Notes: generated from the letters alone by a model not told the origin. A stretch of 64,000 bases of DNA from Vulgatibacter incomptus_A (GCA_040391605.1 JBEBXK010000010.1:43443-107442); one strand, 5' to 3'. Numbered from the stretch's first letter, positions 25,312 through 33,408 are shown. Translations and numbers: made by a program.

Positions 25312-25500
25312 GCGCGCTGCCCACCGAACGCCAGACCTAGACCGTAGAATGGGTTCGGTCGACCTGGCGGCGAGCGACCCTCCGATGAGCCCTGCATACG
25401 GCCGGAGGCTCAGCCACGAGGTCGGCCGGAGATCGAGGGCGGCGCTAGCTTGGAGTGGCCATTCGGCGGCACGGCCATGGCCGACTTCGTCGGGGGGCGT
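25312..25500 (-). pseudogene. frameshifted remnant of a second copy of the 23689-24342 lipoprotein
   Basis: On the minus strand, one frame reads GRAAEWPLQASAALDLRP then TSWLSLRPYAGLIGG, matching HAAWLLQGTAGLDLRLTSLF and SLRPHVGFIRG of the intact lipoprotein. After a shift of frame the sequence continues NPFYGLGLAFGGQRAH and a stop, matching the intact C-terminus FAGMGLAFGGQRGRP. Nucleotide similarity is also visible (GCGCTGCCC.CCGAA at 25313 and at 23701). Upstream the frame meets a stop near 25545 and the 5' part of the gene is absent. This is a decayed duplicate. Confidence 0.8.
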
Positions 25501-25744
25501 AGTCGGCGGCCACGAAGGCCCCCGAAGCCGATCACCTTCAGATCAGGTGCGCGAGAGAGACGCGGAGATCCTCCATGCGCGATGGTCTGCCGCCTGCCGG
25601 ATCGGCGCCGATCGTACCCTTTGTCCAGGGCCCGACATTCGCTGGCAGGAATTGGGAGGATAGGGCCAATCGGCGGTTGACTCTAGGTTCAATCGAAACG
25701 AACAGTCGGACGTTACGTTCAATTGATTCTTTCGGAGGTGTCGA
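25501..25744 (+). other. upstream region of paralogue B with GTTCAATyGA direct repeats
   Basis: Together with the remnant, this completes the 436-bp interval 25309-25744. It is locally less GC-rich than its surroundings. GTTCAATCGA (25687-25696) and GTTCAATTGA (25717-25726) are direct repeats 30 bp apart, just before the GGAGGTG ribosome-binding site of paralogue B. TTGACT at 25677-25682 has no -10 at normal spacing. The repeats could be an activator site or an unusual promoter. Confidence 0.45.
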
Positions 25745-27289
25745 ATGAGGTATCGAGCGATCGCCGTCGCGATGCTGGCTGCACCGATGATGATGGGTCT
25801 GGGGGGAACCTCGGACGCCTTGGGGGGCGGTAGCGATGTGATTCTGCCGGATTTTCCTATTGTGGCCGAGCGATCCCTTGTGGTGACGGATCCGGCGGTG
25901 CTTGCGAATTTTTCGCTGGAGCGGGTCCTCACTCAGCTCGTCTCGCAGAGCGGTGCGCCGGGTGCGACTCCGTTGAAACTCTTTCAGCAGTGGTGGGACA
26001 TTCAGAATCCGGCCGGGCCGTCCATTGGGCTCGAGCCGCGAATTCACTGTGACGATGAGCTGACCTGGCAGGGGGTACCAGGCCTCAACGGTTATCCCTG
26101 GGAGTGCCCCAGGCGCGAAGGAGGAGAGGCCCGCCTCGATCCCTTCTCTGGCAGGAGCCCCCTGTACAAGCCGGTAGGCCTCTTCAACCGCTTCGACCTC
26201 GCGCCGTTGGACGGGGCCAACTGCGGCGAGTATCGGATCGTCTACACCCGGACGTCCGACACGAACTTCATGATCTTCGAGGCGGTCCTCCCGAACCCCA
26301 ACCCGAGCGTCGGACTCGAGGGGTGTCGGGACGTCGCCCAGTTCTGGGCCGACCTCTCGAACCCACGGGCGCCGATCGCAGAATTGTTGGAAGGCTTTTA
26401 TTTCGTCGGCATCCCGGGCTTCGAGCCCGTGGTTCATGTGGACCACTACGGCATGCGACTGGACGGCAGCGGCTTCGGCGTCTCCTCCGGCCAGATCCGG
26501 ACCAATCAGTTCATGCAAGGTCCGTGGAATCTGCGCGAGTTCAAGCTGGTCCGCGACTGTCGGTGTCTTCCGTGCCGTCTCGAGATCGTCCCCACCACCG
26601 TGAAGGACAATCCCTACGGTGAGTTCTTTGCGGCGAACAACCAGGAGCCGCTCCGCGCCGGATTCGAGAGCGCGCTCATCGAGAGCGTGGAGACGCTGGC
26701 CATCCCCGACGTCAACCGATTCCATTGGAACGTCTCGAACAAGCTCAACGCCGCCGAGAGCGAGAGCGAAGGGAACACGTCGAGCGATTACGAGTCGAGG
26801 TTCGGGGCGCCGGGGCTGATCACGCTGAATAGCTTACCCGCTAGGCTCAAGGCCGAACTTCTACGCATCGGTTCGTCGCTCGAGCCCATCCACATCGTCC
26901 GTCGGGCGCAGGCCCTCTCTTGCGCCGGCTGTCATCTACTCAGCAGCCGCAGTGGGCCCGGCACCGATCCCGGCAGCACCGACCTCGGCGACGGCATCTT
27001 CTGGCCTACCGGTGTCCGCTTCACTCATATCGACGAGGGCGGCAACCTCTCGGCCCCCATGAACTCGACCTTCCTGCCATTTCGGCTGGAGGTCTTGATG
27101 GACTTCCTGGCAGGCGGCTTCATCCCCGTCCCGCCAGCGCCGCCCCAGGTCCCCCTTCCCGCCGAGCTGCAGTTGGTCTGCACGCAGCAGATCGCCGCCT
27201 CCGGCGTGAGCCGGACCTACTCACCAGAGGCCATGGACGCGCTGCGGCAGGTTACCGCTGCGCCGATCGGCGGCAGGCGGGTCCATTAA
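25745..27289 (+). CDS. secreted CxxCH protein, paralogue B (unknown family)
   Basis: The 514-residue protein is a full-length paralogue of the 22068-23579 product. Shared blocks in order: LVVTDPAVLANFSLERVLTQ, IHCDDE, LNGYPWECPR, NRFDLAPLDGANCGEYRIVY, IFEAVLPNPNPSVGLEGC, AQFWADLSNP, VVHVDHYGM, DCRCLPC, NPYGEFF, HIVRRAQALSCAGCHLLS, FLPFRLEVLMDFL and APIGGRRVH. A signal peptide precedes (AIAVAMLAAPMMMGL). The CxxCH region here is followed by a Gly/Ser/Asp-rich insertion absent from paralogue A. GGAGGTG lies 5-6 bp before the ATG. It is probably exported; redox or haem binding is possible but not shown. Confidence 0.85.
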   Translation: MRYRAIAVAMLAAPMMMGLGGTSDALGGGSDVILPDFPIVAERSLVVTDPAVLANFSLERVLTQLVSQSGAPGATPLKLFQQWWDIQNPAGPSIGLEPRIHCDDELTWQGVPGLNGYPWECPRREGGEARLDPFSGRSPLYKPVGLFNRFDLAPLDGANCGEYRIVYTRTSDTNFMIFEAVLPNPNPSVGLEGCRDVAQFWADLSNPRAPIAELLEGFYFVGIPGFEPVVHVDHYGMRLDGSGFGVSSGQIRTNQFMQGPWNLREFKLVRDCRCLPCRLEIVPTTVKDNPYGEFFAANNQEPLRAGFESALIESVETLAIPDVNRFHWNVSNKLNAAESESEGNTSSDYESRFGAPGLITLNSLPARLKAELLRIGSSLEPIHIVRRAQALSCAGCHLLSSRSGPGTDPGSTDLGDGIFWPTGVRFTHIDEGGNLSAPMNSTFLPFRLEVLMDFLAGGFIPVPPAPPQVPLPAELQLVCTQQIAASGVSRTYSPEAMDALRQVTAAPIGGRRVH

Positions 27290-27418
27290 ATAGTCCGTCG
27301 GGTGCGGGAATTCGCGACAGCCTCGTGAGCCCCCGCTCCCGAGGCGCATCGGCGATCCTCTCGAGGAGTACCGAGCTGGCAGCGGCGATCCCGCTGGCCC
27401 GGGTGCCCGGCGAAGGGA

Positions 27419-28009
27419 TCACGCGACGAGGTGTTCGACGAGGATCTTGAGGCCGAAGCCGACGAGGACGAGGCCGCCGATCGTGTCGAGAATTGGGCCG
27501 CGGAGGGCCTCGAGCTTGCGCGCGGCGAGGAGGCCCGCCGCGCTCAAGAGCGCGGTGGTGATGCCGATGGTGAGCAAGGAGAGCAGGAACGGCGCGTCGA
27601 GCATGGGGAGGGTGATCCCGACGGCGAAGGCGTCAACGCTGGTGGCCACGGCGAGGAGGAGGAGGACGCGCAGCCGAAATGGGTCCCGGATCGGCGGGTC
27701 GGGCTTGGTCGGCTGAGAGACGGCCACCCAATCGCCCTTCCCTTCCCAGAGCATCTTCCCGCCGATGCCGGCGAGGAGGACGAAGGCGATCCAATGATCC
27801 CATGCCTCGACGAAGGGGCCGAGCTCGCTGCCCAACCACCAGCCGAGCAACGGCATCAGCGCCTGGAAGCCGCCGAAGAGGCCGGCGACGATGGCGACAT
27901 CGCGGACCCGCAGCCGGCTGGCGGTCGCACCGCGGGTGGCGGCCACGGCGGTGGCGTCCATCGAGAGGCCGATCGCCAGCAGAAGGATGGAGAGGAACGG
28001 CATAGGCAT
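27419..28009 (-). CDS. mntP: MntP-type manganese efflux pump
   Basis: The 196-residue protein has six hydrophobic segments and the duplicated MntP (DUF204) motifs LSMDATAVAATRGA near the N-terminus and ATSVDAFAVGITLP in the second half. Conserved acidic residues in the membrane (Asp in SMDA and SVDA) fit the family. MntP exports Mn2+ and protects against manganese overload. No yybP-ykoY-like leader is evident upstream. ATG 28009 or the ATG two codons later could start. It lies downstream of guaA on the same strand, 109 bp apart. Confidence 0.92.
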   Translation of the reverse strand: MPMPFLSILLLAIGLSMDATAVAATRGATASRLRVRDVAIVAGLFGGFQALMPLLGWWLGSELGPFVEAWDHWIAFVLLAGIGGKMLWEGKGDWVAVSQPTKPDPPIRDPFRLRVLLLLAVATSVDAFAVGITLPMLDAPFLLSLLTIGITTALLSAAGLLAARKLEALRGPILDTIGGLVLVGFGLKILVEHLVA

Positions 28010-28118
28010 CCGGATCTCTCGGACTCACCTCGCGCTCGGACACCTGAGCCCGAGACCCATGGAGATCCCCCAACTCCCTAGAACAATCGGGGGGCCTTCG
28101 CCATCCCCGCCCTGCCCC

Positions 28119-29669
28119 CTACTCCCACTCGATGGTAGCGGGGGGCTTGCTCGAGATGTCGTAGACGACGCGATTGATACCCGATACCTCGGCGCAGATG
28201 CGGGAGGACATCCTGGCGAGGATCTCATGAGGGATTCGGGACCAGCCGGCGGTCAGGGCGTCGACGGAGTCGACGGCCCGGATGGCGCAGGTCTCTTCAT
28301 AGGTGCGCTGGTCGCCGGTGACGCCGACGCTGCGCACCGGGAGGAGCACGGCGAACGCTTGCCAGATCTTGTCCTGGAGGCCGGCTGCGGCGAGCTCCTC
28401 GCGGACGATGGCGTCGGCTTCGCGCAGGGTCTCGAGGCGGGCCTTGGTGAGGTCGCCGAGGCAGCGGATGGCGAGGCCGGGTCCGGGAAAGGGCTGGCGG
28501 TTGACGATGTGCTCGGGCATGTCGAGCTCGCGGCCGAGCTGGCGCACCTCGTCCTTGAAGAGCTCGCGGAGGGGCTCGACCAGGGCCATCTTCATCTTCT
28601 CGGGGAGGCCGCCGACGTTGTGGTGGCTCTTGATGGTGGCGGACGGGCCCTTGAAGGAGATCGATTCGATCACGTCGGGGTAGACGGTGCCCTGGGCGAG
28701 GAAGCGCGCGTCGCCGACCCGGCCTGCGGCCTCGTCGAAGACCTCGATGAACTCGTGGCCGATGATCTTGCGCTTGGTCTCGGGGTCGGTGACTCCGGCC
28801 AGCTTGCCGAGGAAGCGCTCCTCGGCGTCGATGACCTCGAGGGGGACGTAGAAGTGATCCTGGAAGACCTCGCGGACCTGCTCGCGCTCCCCTTTGCGCA
28901 GCAGGCCGTGGTCCACGAAGATGCAATGGAGCTGATCGCCGATGGCCTTGTGGATCAGCAGCGCGGTGACGGCGGAGTCGACGCCGCCGGAGAGGGCGCA
29001 GATCACCTTGGCGTCTCCGACCTGGGCACGAATCTCCTCAATCAGCTCCTTGGCGAAGTCGGCCATATTCCACTTGCCGCTGCAGCCGGCGAGGCGGAGG
29101 AAGCCGCCGAGGATCTCGTCGCCCCGCTCGGAGTCCTTGGCCTCGGGGTAGAATTGCAGGCCGAAGATCGGCTTATCGACGTGGGTGATGGCGGCGTAGG
29201 GCTCATCCTTCGCCGAGGCCAGGACGCGGAAGGAGGGGGGAAGCTCCTCCAGTCGATGACCCGGCCGGCTCGTGACTTCGAAGGACTCGCCCAGCCGGAA
29301 GGACTCAAAGAGCGGAGAGGCAGCCTCCAGCCGCAGCGTGGCTCTTGCGGGCTCCGCCAGGGGCGAAGGCCCCACCCTGCCCCCCAGCGTCGGGACGAGG
29401 TGCTGGAGGCCGAAGCCGATGCCGAGGAGGGGGACGTCGAGGTCGAGGATGCTCTGGGCGGAGACGAGGGGCTCGATCGTCTCCACCGGCCCGTCGCCGC
29501 CCGAGAGGATGATCCCCTTGGGCGCGAAGGAGCGAATCGACTCTTCACTGGTGGTGCAGGGCAGGATCTCGCAGTAGACGTGGGCCTCCCGGATCTTCCG
29601 CCCCAGGAGCTGCGTGAGGGGGCTGCCGAAGTCGACGATCAGGATCTTCTCTGCGTGGATGTCTGTCAT
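28119..29669 (-). CDS. guaA: GMP synthase with a degenerate glutaminase domain
   Basis: From ATG 29669 the protein has 516 residues in the normal GuaA layout. The class I glutamine amidotransferase domain comes first (KILIVDFGSPLTQLL, IILSGGD), then the ATP-pyrophosphatase domain (ICALSGGVDSAVTALLIHKA, VDHGLLRKGE, ARFLAQGTVYPDVIES, IKSHHNVGGLPE) and the GMP_synt_C dimer domain ending IEWE. The nucleophile motif usually G-C-Y/F-G-x-Q reads GIGFGLQ (Cys to Gly) and the FHPE motif reads FYPE (His to Tyr). Both changes are clear at nucleotide level (29417-29437 and 29151-29166). It should make GMP from XMP with free ammonia, not glutamine, unless a partner supplies ammonia. A further ATG at 29708 overlaps the guaB terminator and is unlikely. 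Confidence 0.93.
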   Translation of the reverse strand: MTDIHAEKILIVDFGSPLTQLLGRKIREAHVYCEILPCTTSEESIRSFAPKGIILSGGDGPVETIEPLVSAQSILDLDVPLLGIGFGLQHLVPTLGGRVGPSPLAEPARATLRLEAASPLFESFRLGESFEVTSRPGHRLEELPPSFRVLASAKDEPYAAITHVDKPIFGLQFYPEAKDSERGDEILGGFLRLAGCSGKWNMADFAKELIEEIRAQVGDAKVICALSGGVDSAVTALLIHKAIGDQLHCIFVDHGLLRKGEREQVREVFQDHFYVPLEVIDAEERFLGKLAGVTDPETKRKIIGHEFIEVFDEAAGRVGDARFLAQGTVYPDVIESISFKGPSATIKSHHNVGGLPEKMKMALVEPLRELFKDEVRQLGRELDMPEHIVNRQPFPGPGLAIRCLGDLTKARLETLREADAIVREELAAAGLQDKIWQAFAVLLPVRSVGVTGDQRTYEETCAIRAVDSVDALTAGWSRIPHEILARMSSRICAEVSGINRVVYDISSKPPATIEWE

Positions 29670-29678
29670 CTCTGGTCT

Positions 29679-29695
29679 CTCGCCCGCTGGGCGAG
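29679..29695 (-). promoter_or_regulatory. hairpin just before the guaA start
   Basis: CTCGCCC and GGGCGAG form a perfect 7-bp stem with a 3-nt loop ending 9 bases before the ATG at 29669. It could hide or frame the ribosome-binding site and so modulate guaA translation. No riboswitch class is recognised. Confidence 0.45.
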
Positions 29696-29710
29696 TCCTC
29701 TCTTTCATCA

Positions 29711-29741
29711 GAAAAAGGAGGGACGACGCCCGTCCCCCTCC
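29711..29741 (-). terminator. intrinsic terminator after guaB
   Basis: On the minus strand GGAGGGGGAC (29741-29732), a 7-nt loop and GTCCCTCC (29724-29717) form a GC-rich stem followed directly by TTTTTC. It lies 37 bp beyond the guaB stop and before guaA, so guaA probably has its own promoter or depends on read-through. Confidence 0.75.
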
Positions 29742-29778
29742 CTGAGGATCTGCGACGCTCGGACCACCGGGTCTTCGC

Positions 29779-31242
29779 CTAGTCGCGGCGGTAGTTGGGC
29801 GCCTCGTGGGTGACGATCACGTCGTGGACGTGGCTCTCGCGCAGCCCCGCGGCGCTCATCTTGATGAAGCGCGGCTTGGTGCGGAGCTCCTCGATGTTGC
29901 GGCATCCCACATAGCCCATGCCGGCGCGGAGGCCGCCCATGAGCTGGTGGATGATCATCGAGATCGGCCCCTTGTACGGGACGCGCCCCTCGATCCCCTC
30001 GGGGACGAGCTTGATCTCCTCTTCGACGTCGCCCTGGAAGTAGCGATCCTTGCTGCCCGCCTTCATGGCCCCCACCGAGCCCATGCCCCGGTACTGCTTG
30101 TAGGAGCGGCCCTGGAAGAGGATCACCTCGCCGGGCGCCTCCTCGCAGCCGCCGAAGAGGGAGCCGATCATCACTGTGTTGGCGCCGGCGGCCAGGGCCT
30201 TGACCACGTCGCCGGAGTACTTGATGCCGCCGTCGGCGATCACCGGGACGCCGGAGCCGGCGCAGGCCTTGGCCGCGTCGAAGATGGCGGTGAGCTGGGG
30301 CACCCCCACGCCGGCGACGATACGGGTGGTGCAGATCGAGCCAGGCCCGACGCCGACCTTTACGCCGTCCACGCCGGCGTCGATCAGCGCCTTGGCGCCG
30401 GCGCCGGTGGCGACGTTGCCCGCGACGATCTGGAGTTCGGGGAAGCGCTGGCGGGCCTCGCGGACCGCCTCGAGGACGTTGCGCGAGTGTCCGTGGGCGG
30501 TGTCGATGACCACGAGATCGACGCCGGCCTGGACCAACGCCTCGATCCGCTGGTCGCGATCCGGGCCGACGCCCACCGCCGCTGCGGCGAGGAGCCGGCC
30601 CAGCGGATCCTTGCTGGAGTTCGGGTGGCGCTGGGTCTTCTCGATGTCCTTGATGGTGATCAGGCCTACCAGGCGCCGCTCCTCGTCCACCACCAGGAGC
30701 TTCTCGATCCGATGCTCGTGGAGGAGGACCTTGGCGTCGTCCTGGGTGACGCCTTCGCGGGCGGTGATGAGCTCGCGGGTCATCACCTTCTCGACAGGCT
30801 GGCCGAGGTTGCGCTCGAAGCGCAGGTCGCGGTTGGTGAGGATGCCGACGAGGTGGCCGCCCTTGGTAACCGGGATGCCGGAGATGTTGTGCTCCCGCAT
30901 CAGCGCCACCGCCTGATGCAGCGGCGCTTCGGGTTCGATGGTGACGGGATCCACCACCATGCCCGACTCGAACTTCTTGACCTTCAGCACCTCGAGGGCC
31001 TGGTCTTCGATGGGCAGGTTCTTGTGGATGACGCCGATGCCACCCTGCTGCGCCATGGCGATGGCCGTCCTCGACTCGGTGACGGTGTCCATGGCGGAGG
31101 AGACGAGGGGGATGCTGAGCTGCAGCCCCCTGGACAGCCTGGCGGCGGTCTCCACTTCTCGGGGCATCACTTCGCTCTCGGCCGGGACGAGCAGCACGTC
31201 GTCGAAGGTCAGAGCTTCCTGGATCGTATCGGGGTCGAGCAC
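29779..31242 (-). CDS. guaB: inosine-5'-monophosphate dehydrogenase
   Basis: The 487-residue enzyme oxidises IMP to XMP with NAD+, the first committed step to GMP. It has LTFDDVLLVPAESEVMPREV at the N-terminus, two CBS domains (about residues 95-205, for example HNISGIPVTKGGHLVGILTN), the catalytic loop VGPGSICTTRIVAGVGVPQL with its Cys, GGIKYSGDVVKALAAGANTV, and a flap region (GMGSVGAMKAGSKDRY). The GTG start has GAGGTG upstream. The promoter and structured leader are described separately. It is the first gene of the guaB-guaA pair. Confidence 0.97.
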   Translation of the reverse strand: MLDPDTIQEALTFDDVLLVPAESEVMPREVETAARLSRGLQLSIPLVSSAMDTVTESRTAIAMAQQGGIGVIHKNLPIEDQALEVLKVKKFESGMVVDPVTIEPEAPLHQAVALMREHNISGIPVTKGGHLVGILTNRDLRFERNLGQPVEKVMTRELITAREGVTQDDAKVLLHEHRIEKLLVVDEERRLVGLITIKDIEKTQRHPNSSKDPLGRLLAAAAVGVGPDRDQRIEALVQAGVDLVVIDTAHGHSRNVLEAVREARQRFPELQIVAGNVATGAGAKALIDAGVDGVKVGVGPGSICTTRIVAGVGVPQLTAIFDAAKACAGSGVPVIADGGIKYSGDVVKALAAGANTVMIGSLFGGCEEAPGEVILFQGRSYKQYRGMGSVGAMKAGSKDRYFQGDVEEEIKLVPEGIEGRVPYKGPISMIIHQLMGGLRAGMGYVGCRNIEELRTKPRFIKMSAAGLRESHVHDVIVTHEAPNYRRD

Positions 31243-31305
31243 CGGCGCACCTCGGCGCGGCCGTGGCGCGAAGGGCGCGAGAGGCCGCGATGGACCTCTA
31301 CAACA

Positions 31306-31353
31306 GGGCCCGCGCCATCACCTCTTCCTGAATTTCGCGGATGGCGCCGGCCC
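31306..31353 (-). promoter_or_regulatory. long hairpin in the guaB leader
   Basis: ATGGCGCCGGCCC (31341-31353) and GGGCCCGCGCCAT (31306-31318) pair over 13 positions with one mismatch, around a 22-nt loop that contains GGAAGAGG on the transcript. The hairpin begins about 13 nt after the predicted transcription start and ends 63 nt before the GTG. It does not match a riboswitch class I know, but a structured leader on the committed step of GMP synthesis suggests regulation. Confidence 0.5.
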
Positions 31354-31372
31354 GTGTCGCGAGGGGCGGCAA

Positions 31373-31401
31373 CCTATACAGAAGGAGTCATTTCCCGTCA
31401 A
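31373..31401 (-). promoter_or_regulatory. guaB promoter
   Basis: TTGACG (31401-31396), a 17-bp spacer and TATAGG (31378-31373) form one of the best sigma70-type promoters in the window. The predicted leader is about 124 nt. Confidence 0.7.
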
Positions 31402-31479
31402 ACGAGGAAGGAAGATAAATTGCTCGAGCGTGGCCTCTAGAAGCCGTAGCGAGCGCGCAGCCGACCTCTGGAGGCCCGA

Positions 31480-32322
31480 TCAGCCGAGGGCGCGCTCATC
31501 CCTCGCGAGCTCGTCCCCGGTGTGCTCGGAGCCTTGCGCCTCATCGGAGGCCAGCGCCGAGTCCGGACCCGCTCCGACCATGGGCTGAGCGACGAGGCCG
31601 TTGGCCAGGGGCGCCTCGCCGCTTGGGCGGTGGATGCGCAGGGGCGGGAGTCCGACTTCTGCCACGGGGGCCGCCTGGGGATCGGACGCAGCGGCGAGCG
31701 CGGCCCGCTTGGCCCTGCGCCCCGTCCAGAGCGAGCGGATCACGAAGGCCAGCACGCCCACGACCATCGCGCCGATCAGCCAGTTGTGGAATTGCTCCGC
31801 CCATTGGATCACCAGGGTGATCTGCTTGCCGAAGTGATCGCCGAGGAGGACGAAGAGCGGCGCGGAGAGCAAGGCGGCGACGCCGTCGTAGAGGATGAAG
31901 CGGCCGTAGCTCATCTTCGCGCCGCCGGCGACGAAGTAGGTAGCGGCGCGCACCCCCGGAAGAAAGCGCGCGATCACGACCATGATCGCGCCCCGCTTCT
32001 CGAATTGCGCCTCTACCTTGGCGATCCTCTCGGGGGTGAGGTGTCGCGACAGGAGCCCGGTCGGGCGACGCCCCTGGGCCCTGCGCCCCATCCTCCCCAA
32101 CAGGAAGACCAGGGAGTCACCGGCGAGGATGCCGGCGAAGCCCACCGCCATCATCACCGGCAGGCTCGCGTGGCCCTTGGACACGAGGTAGCCGCCGGTG
32201 ATCAGCGCCACGTCCTCGGGCAGGGGCAGGCCGAGGCCACACGCCACCAGCACCCCGAAGATCAGGCCGTAGGCCACCGGGCCGGAGGCCGAACCGAGAA
32301 ATTCGAGTAGGAACTGCTCCAC
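31480..32322 (-). CDS. DedA-family membrane protein with long C-terminal tail
   Basis: The 280-residue protein has the DedA core: LIFGVLVACGLGLPLPEDVA, GFAGILAGDSLVFLLGRMGR, VIARFLPGVRAATYFVAGGA and LSAPLFVLLGDHFGKQ, with the conserved Glu/Asp and Arg of the half-helix loops. DedA proteins flip undecaprenyl phosphate or phosphatidylethanolamine-type lipids and help maintain proton-motive force. A hydrophilic, probably disordered tail of about 70 residues follows the last membrane helix. It is upstream of guaB on the same strand, with its own stop 78 bp before the guaB promoter. Confidence 0.9.
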   Translation of the reverse strand: MEQFLLEFLGSASGPVAYGLIFGVLVACGLGLPLPEDVALITGGYLVSKGHASLPVMMAVGFAGILAGDSLVFLLGRMGRRAQGRRPTGLLSRHLTPERIAKVEAQFEKRGAIMVVIARFLPGVRAATYFVAGGAKMSYGRFILYDGVAALLSAPLFVLLGDHFGKQITLVIQWAEQFHNWLIGAMVVGVLAFVIRSLWTGRRAKRAALAAASDPQAAPVAEVGLPPLRIHRPSGEAPLANGLVAQPMVGAGPDSALASDEAQGSEHTGDELARDERALG

Positions 32323-32340
32323 TACAGCTCTTTTGCCTCT

Positions 32341-33408
32341 CTAGGGCCTGGGTAGCTTCGAGGCGTCGATCTCTCGGAGGAAGTCGCCGAGAAACGCGTC
32401 CAGAGGCTTTCCTGCCTTGGCGAAGATGGCCATCCCACGGTTGAGCTCGCGCACGAGCAGGAAGCCGTTGCGCACCTCCTCGTCCATGGCCTTGCCGGCT
32501 TGGTCTGCCGGCATGGCGGCCTTGATGGCCACGACGCGGGCCAGGCTCTCCGCGACGTAGTCGTCCACGGTGTCGGTGCCGACCGTATAGCCGGAGCGGA
32601 CCTCGCGGAGAAGTTCTCTGCCGCCCTTGAGGCTGGCGCCCTTGCCCTTGGCCATGGGATCGAGCTCGGCGCGGGCGAAGGCGCGGGCGATCGGAGCGGG
32701 GTCGACGGCGGCAGGGGCGGCGGCCTCGGGACCCACCACCAGGTAGGTCTCGTCGCCGACGGTGATGCCGTAGCCGGAGCCGCGTCCGTCGAGGACGTTG
32801 ATCACCACCACCACCTGGGGCGAGTCGTCATTCGCCACCGCCTTGAGGATGGAGCGAGACTCGGCGACGGGACGATCCACCGCCGGCGAGAAGCGCTTGA
32901 GGATCTCTCGCTGCGGGTTGGTGAGCAGGGTGAAGATCTCCTTGATCCGGGCCTTGCTGTAGAACTCCTCGAGCAGGGCCTCGAATCCCTTCAGCGCCTC
33001 GGTGCCCTGGGGCAGCTTGACGGCGCCCTCCCCTGCCGGGAGCGCGAACTTCGGCGCGTCGCCCAGGGCGAGGGTGAAGGCGAGGTAGTTGCGCAGGGGC
33101 ATGGGGTTCTTGTCGAAGAAGGCCTCGAACCGCGCCCGGAGGTCCGGGGTCATCACGATGGCGTCACGGACCTGCTGACGCAAGGGGTCGAACTCCCGCT
33201 TGGCGACGGGATCCTGCCGGCTGATCGGCGCGGTGTCGTGACCGAGCTCGTTCATCGCCGCGAAGAGGGTGAAGACGCGCTCGTCGATCCGGAGTTCGAT
33301 CCCGCCTTCCGAATAGACGGAGCTGGCCCAATCCTGGGCCGAGGCCGCGAAGGGAACCATGAGAAAGGCCGCCGCTGCAGCCGTCAGTCGAATGAAATTG
33401 CGAGCCAT
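32341..33408 (-). CDS. secreted protein of unknown function
   Basis: The 355-residue product has a signal peptide (AAAAAFLMVPFAASAQD). The mature part is mixed helix and strand: GGIELRIDERVFTLFAAMNE, RDAIVMTPDLRARFEAFFDK, GFEALLEEFYSKARIKEIF, VVVVINVLDGRGSGYGITVG, VGDETYLVVGPEA and ELLREVRSGYTVGTDTVDDY. I do not recognise a family; the alternation of a long helical half with a short beta insertion may reflect a degenerate protease-like fold, but no metal-binding motif is visible. A GGAGCGG site precedes the ATG. It ends 18 bp before the DedA gene start, probably in one transcript. Confidence 0.75.
   Translation of the reverse strand: MARNFIRLTAAAAAFLMVPFAASAQDWASSVYSEGGIELRIDERVFTLFAAMNELGHDTAPISRQDPVAKREFDPLRQQVRDAIVMTPDLRARFEAFFDKNPMPLRNYLAFTLALGDAPKFALPAGEGAVKLPQGTEALKGFEALLEEFYSKARIKEIFTLLTNPQREILKRFSPAVDRPVAESRSILKAVANDDSPQVVVVINVLDGRGSGYGITVGDETYLVVGPEAAAPAAVDPAPIARAFARAELDPMAKGKGASLKGGRELLREVRSGYTVGTDTVDDYVAESLARVVAIKAAMPADQAGKAMDEEVRNGFLLVRELNRGMAIFAKAGKPLDAFLGDFLREIDASKLPRP

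Noticed and set aside
25687..25700. GTTCAATCGA resembling a tRNA T-loop
   Set aside because: No matching acceptor stem, D-arm or anticodon arm is found around it.
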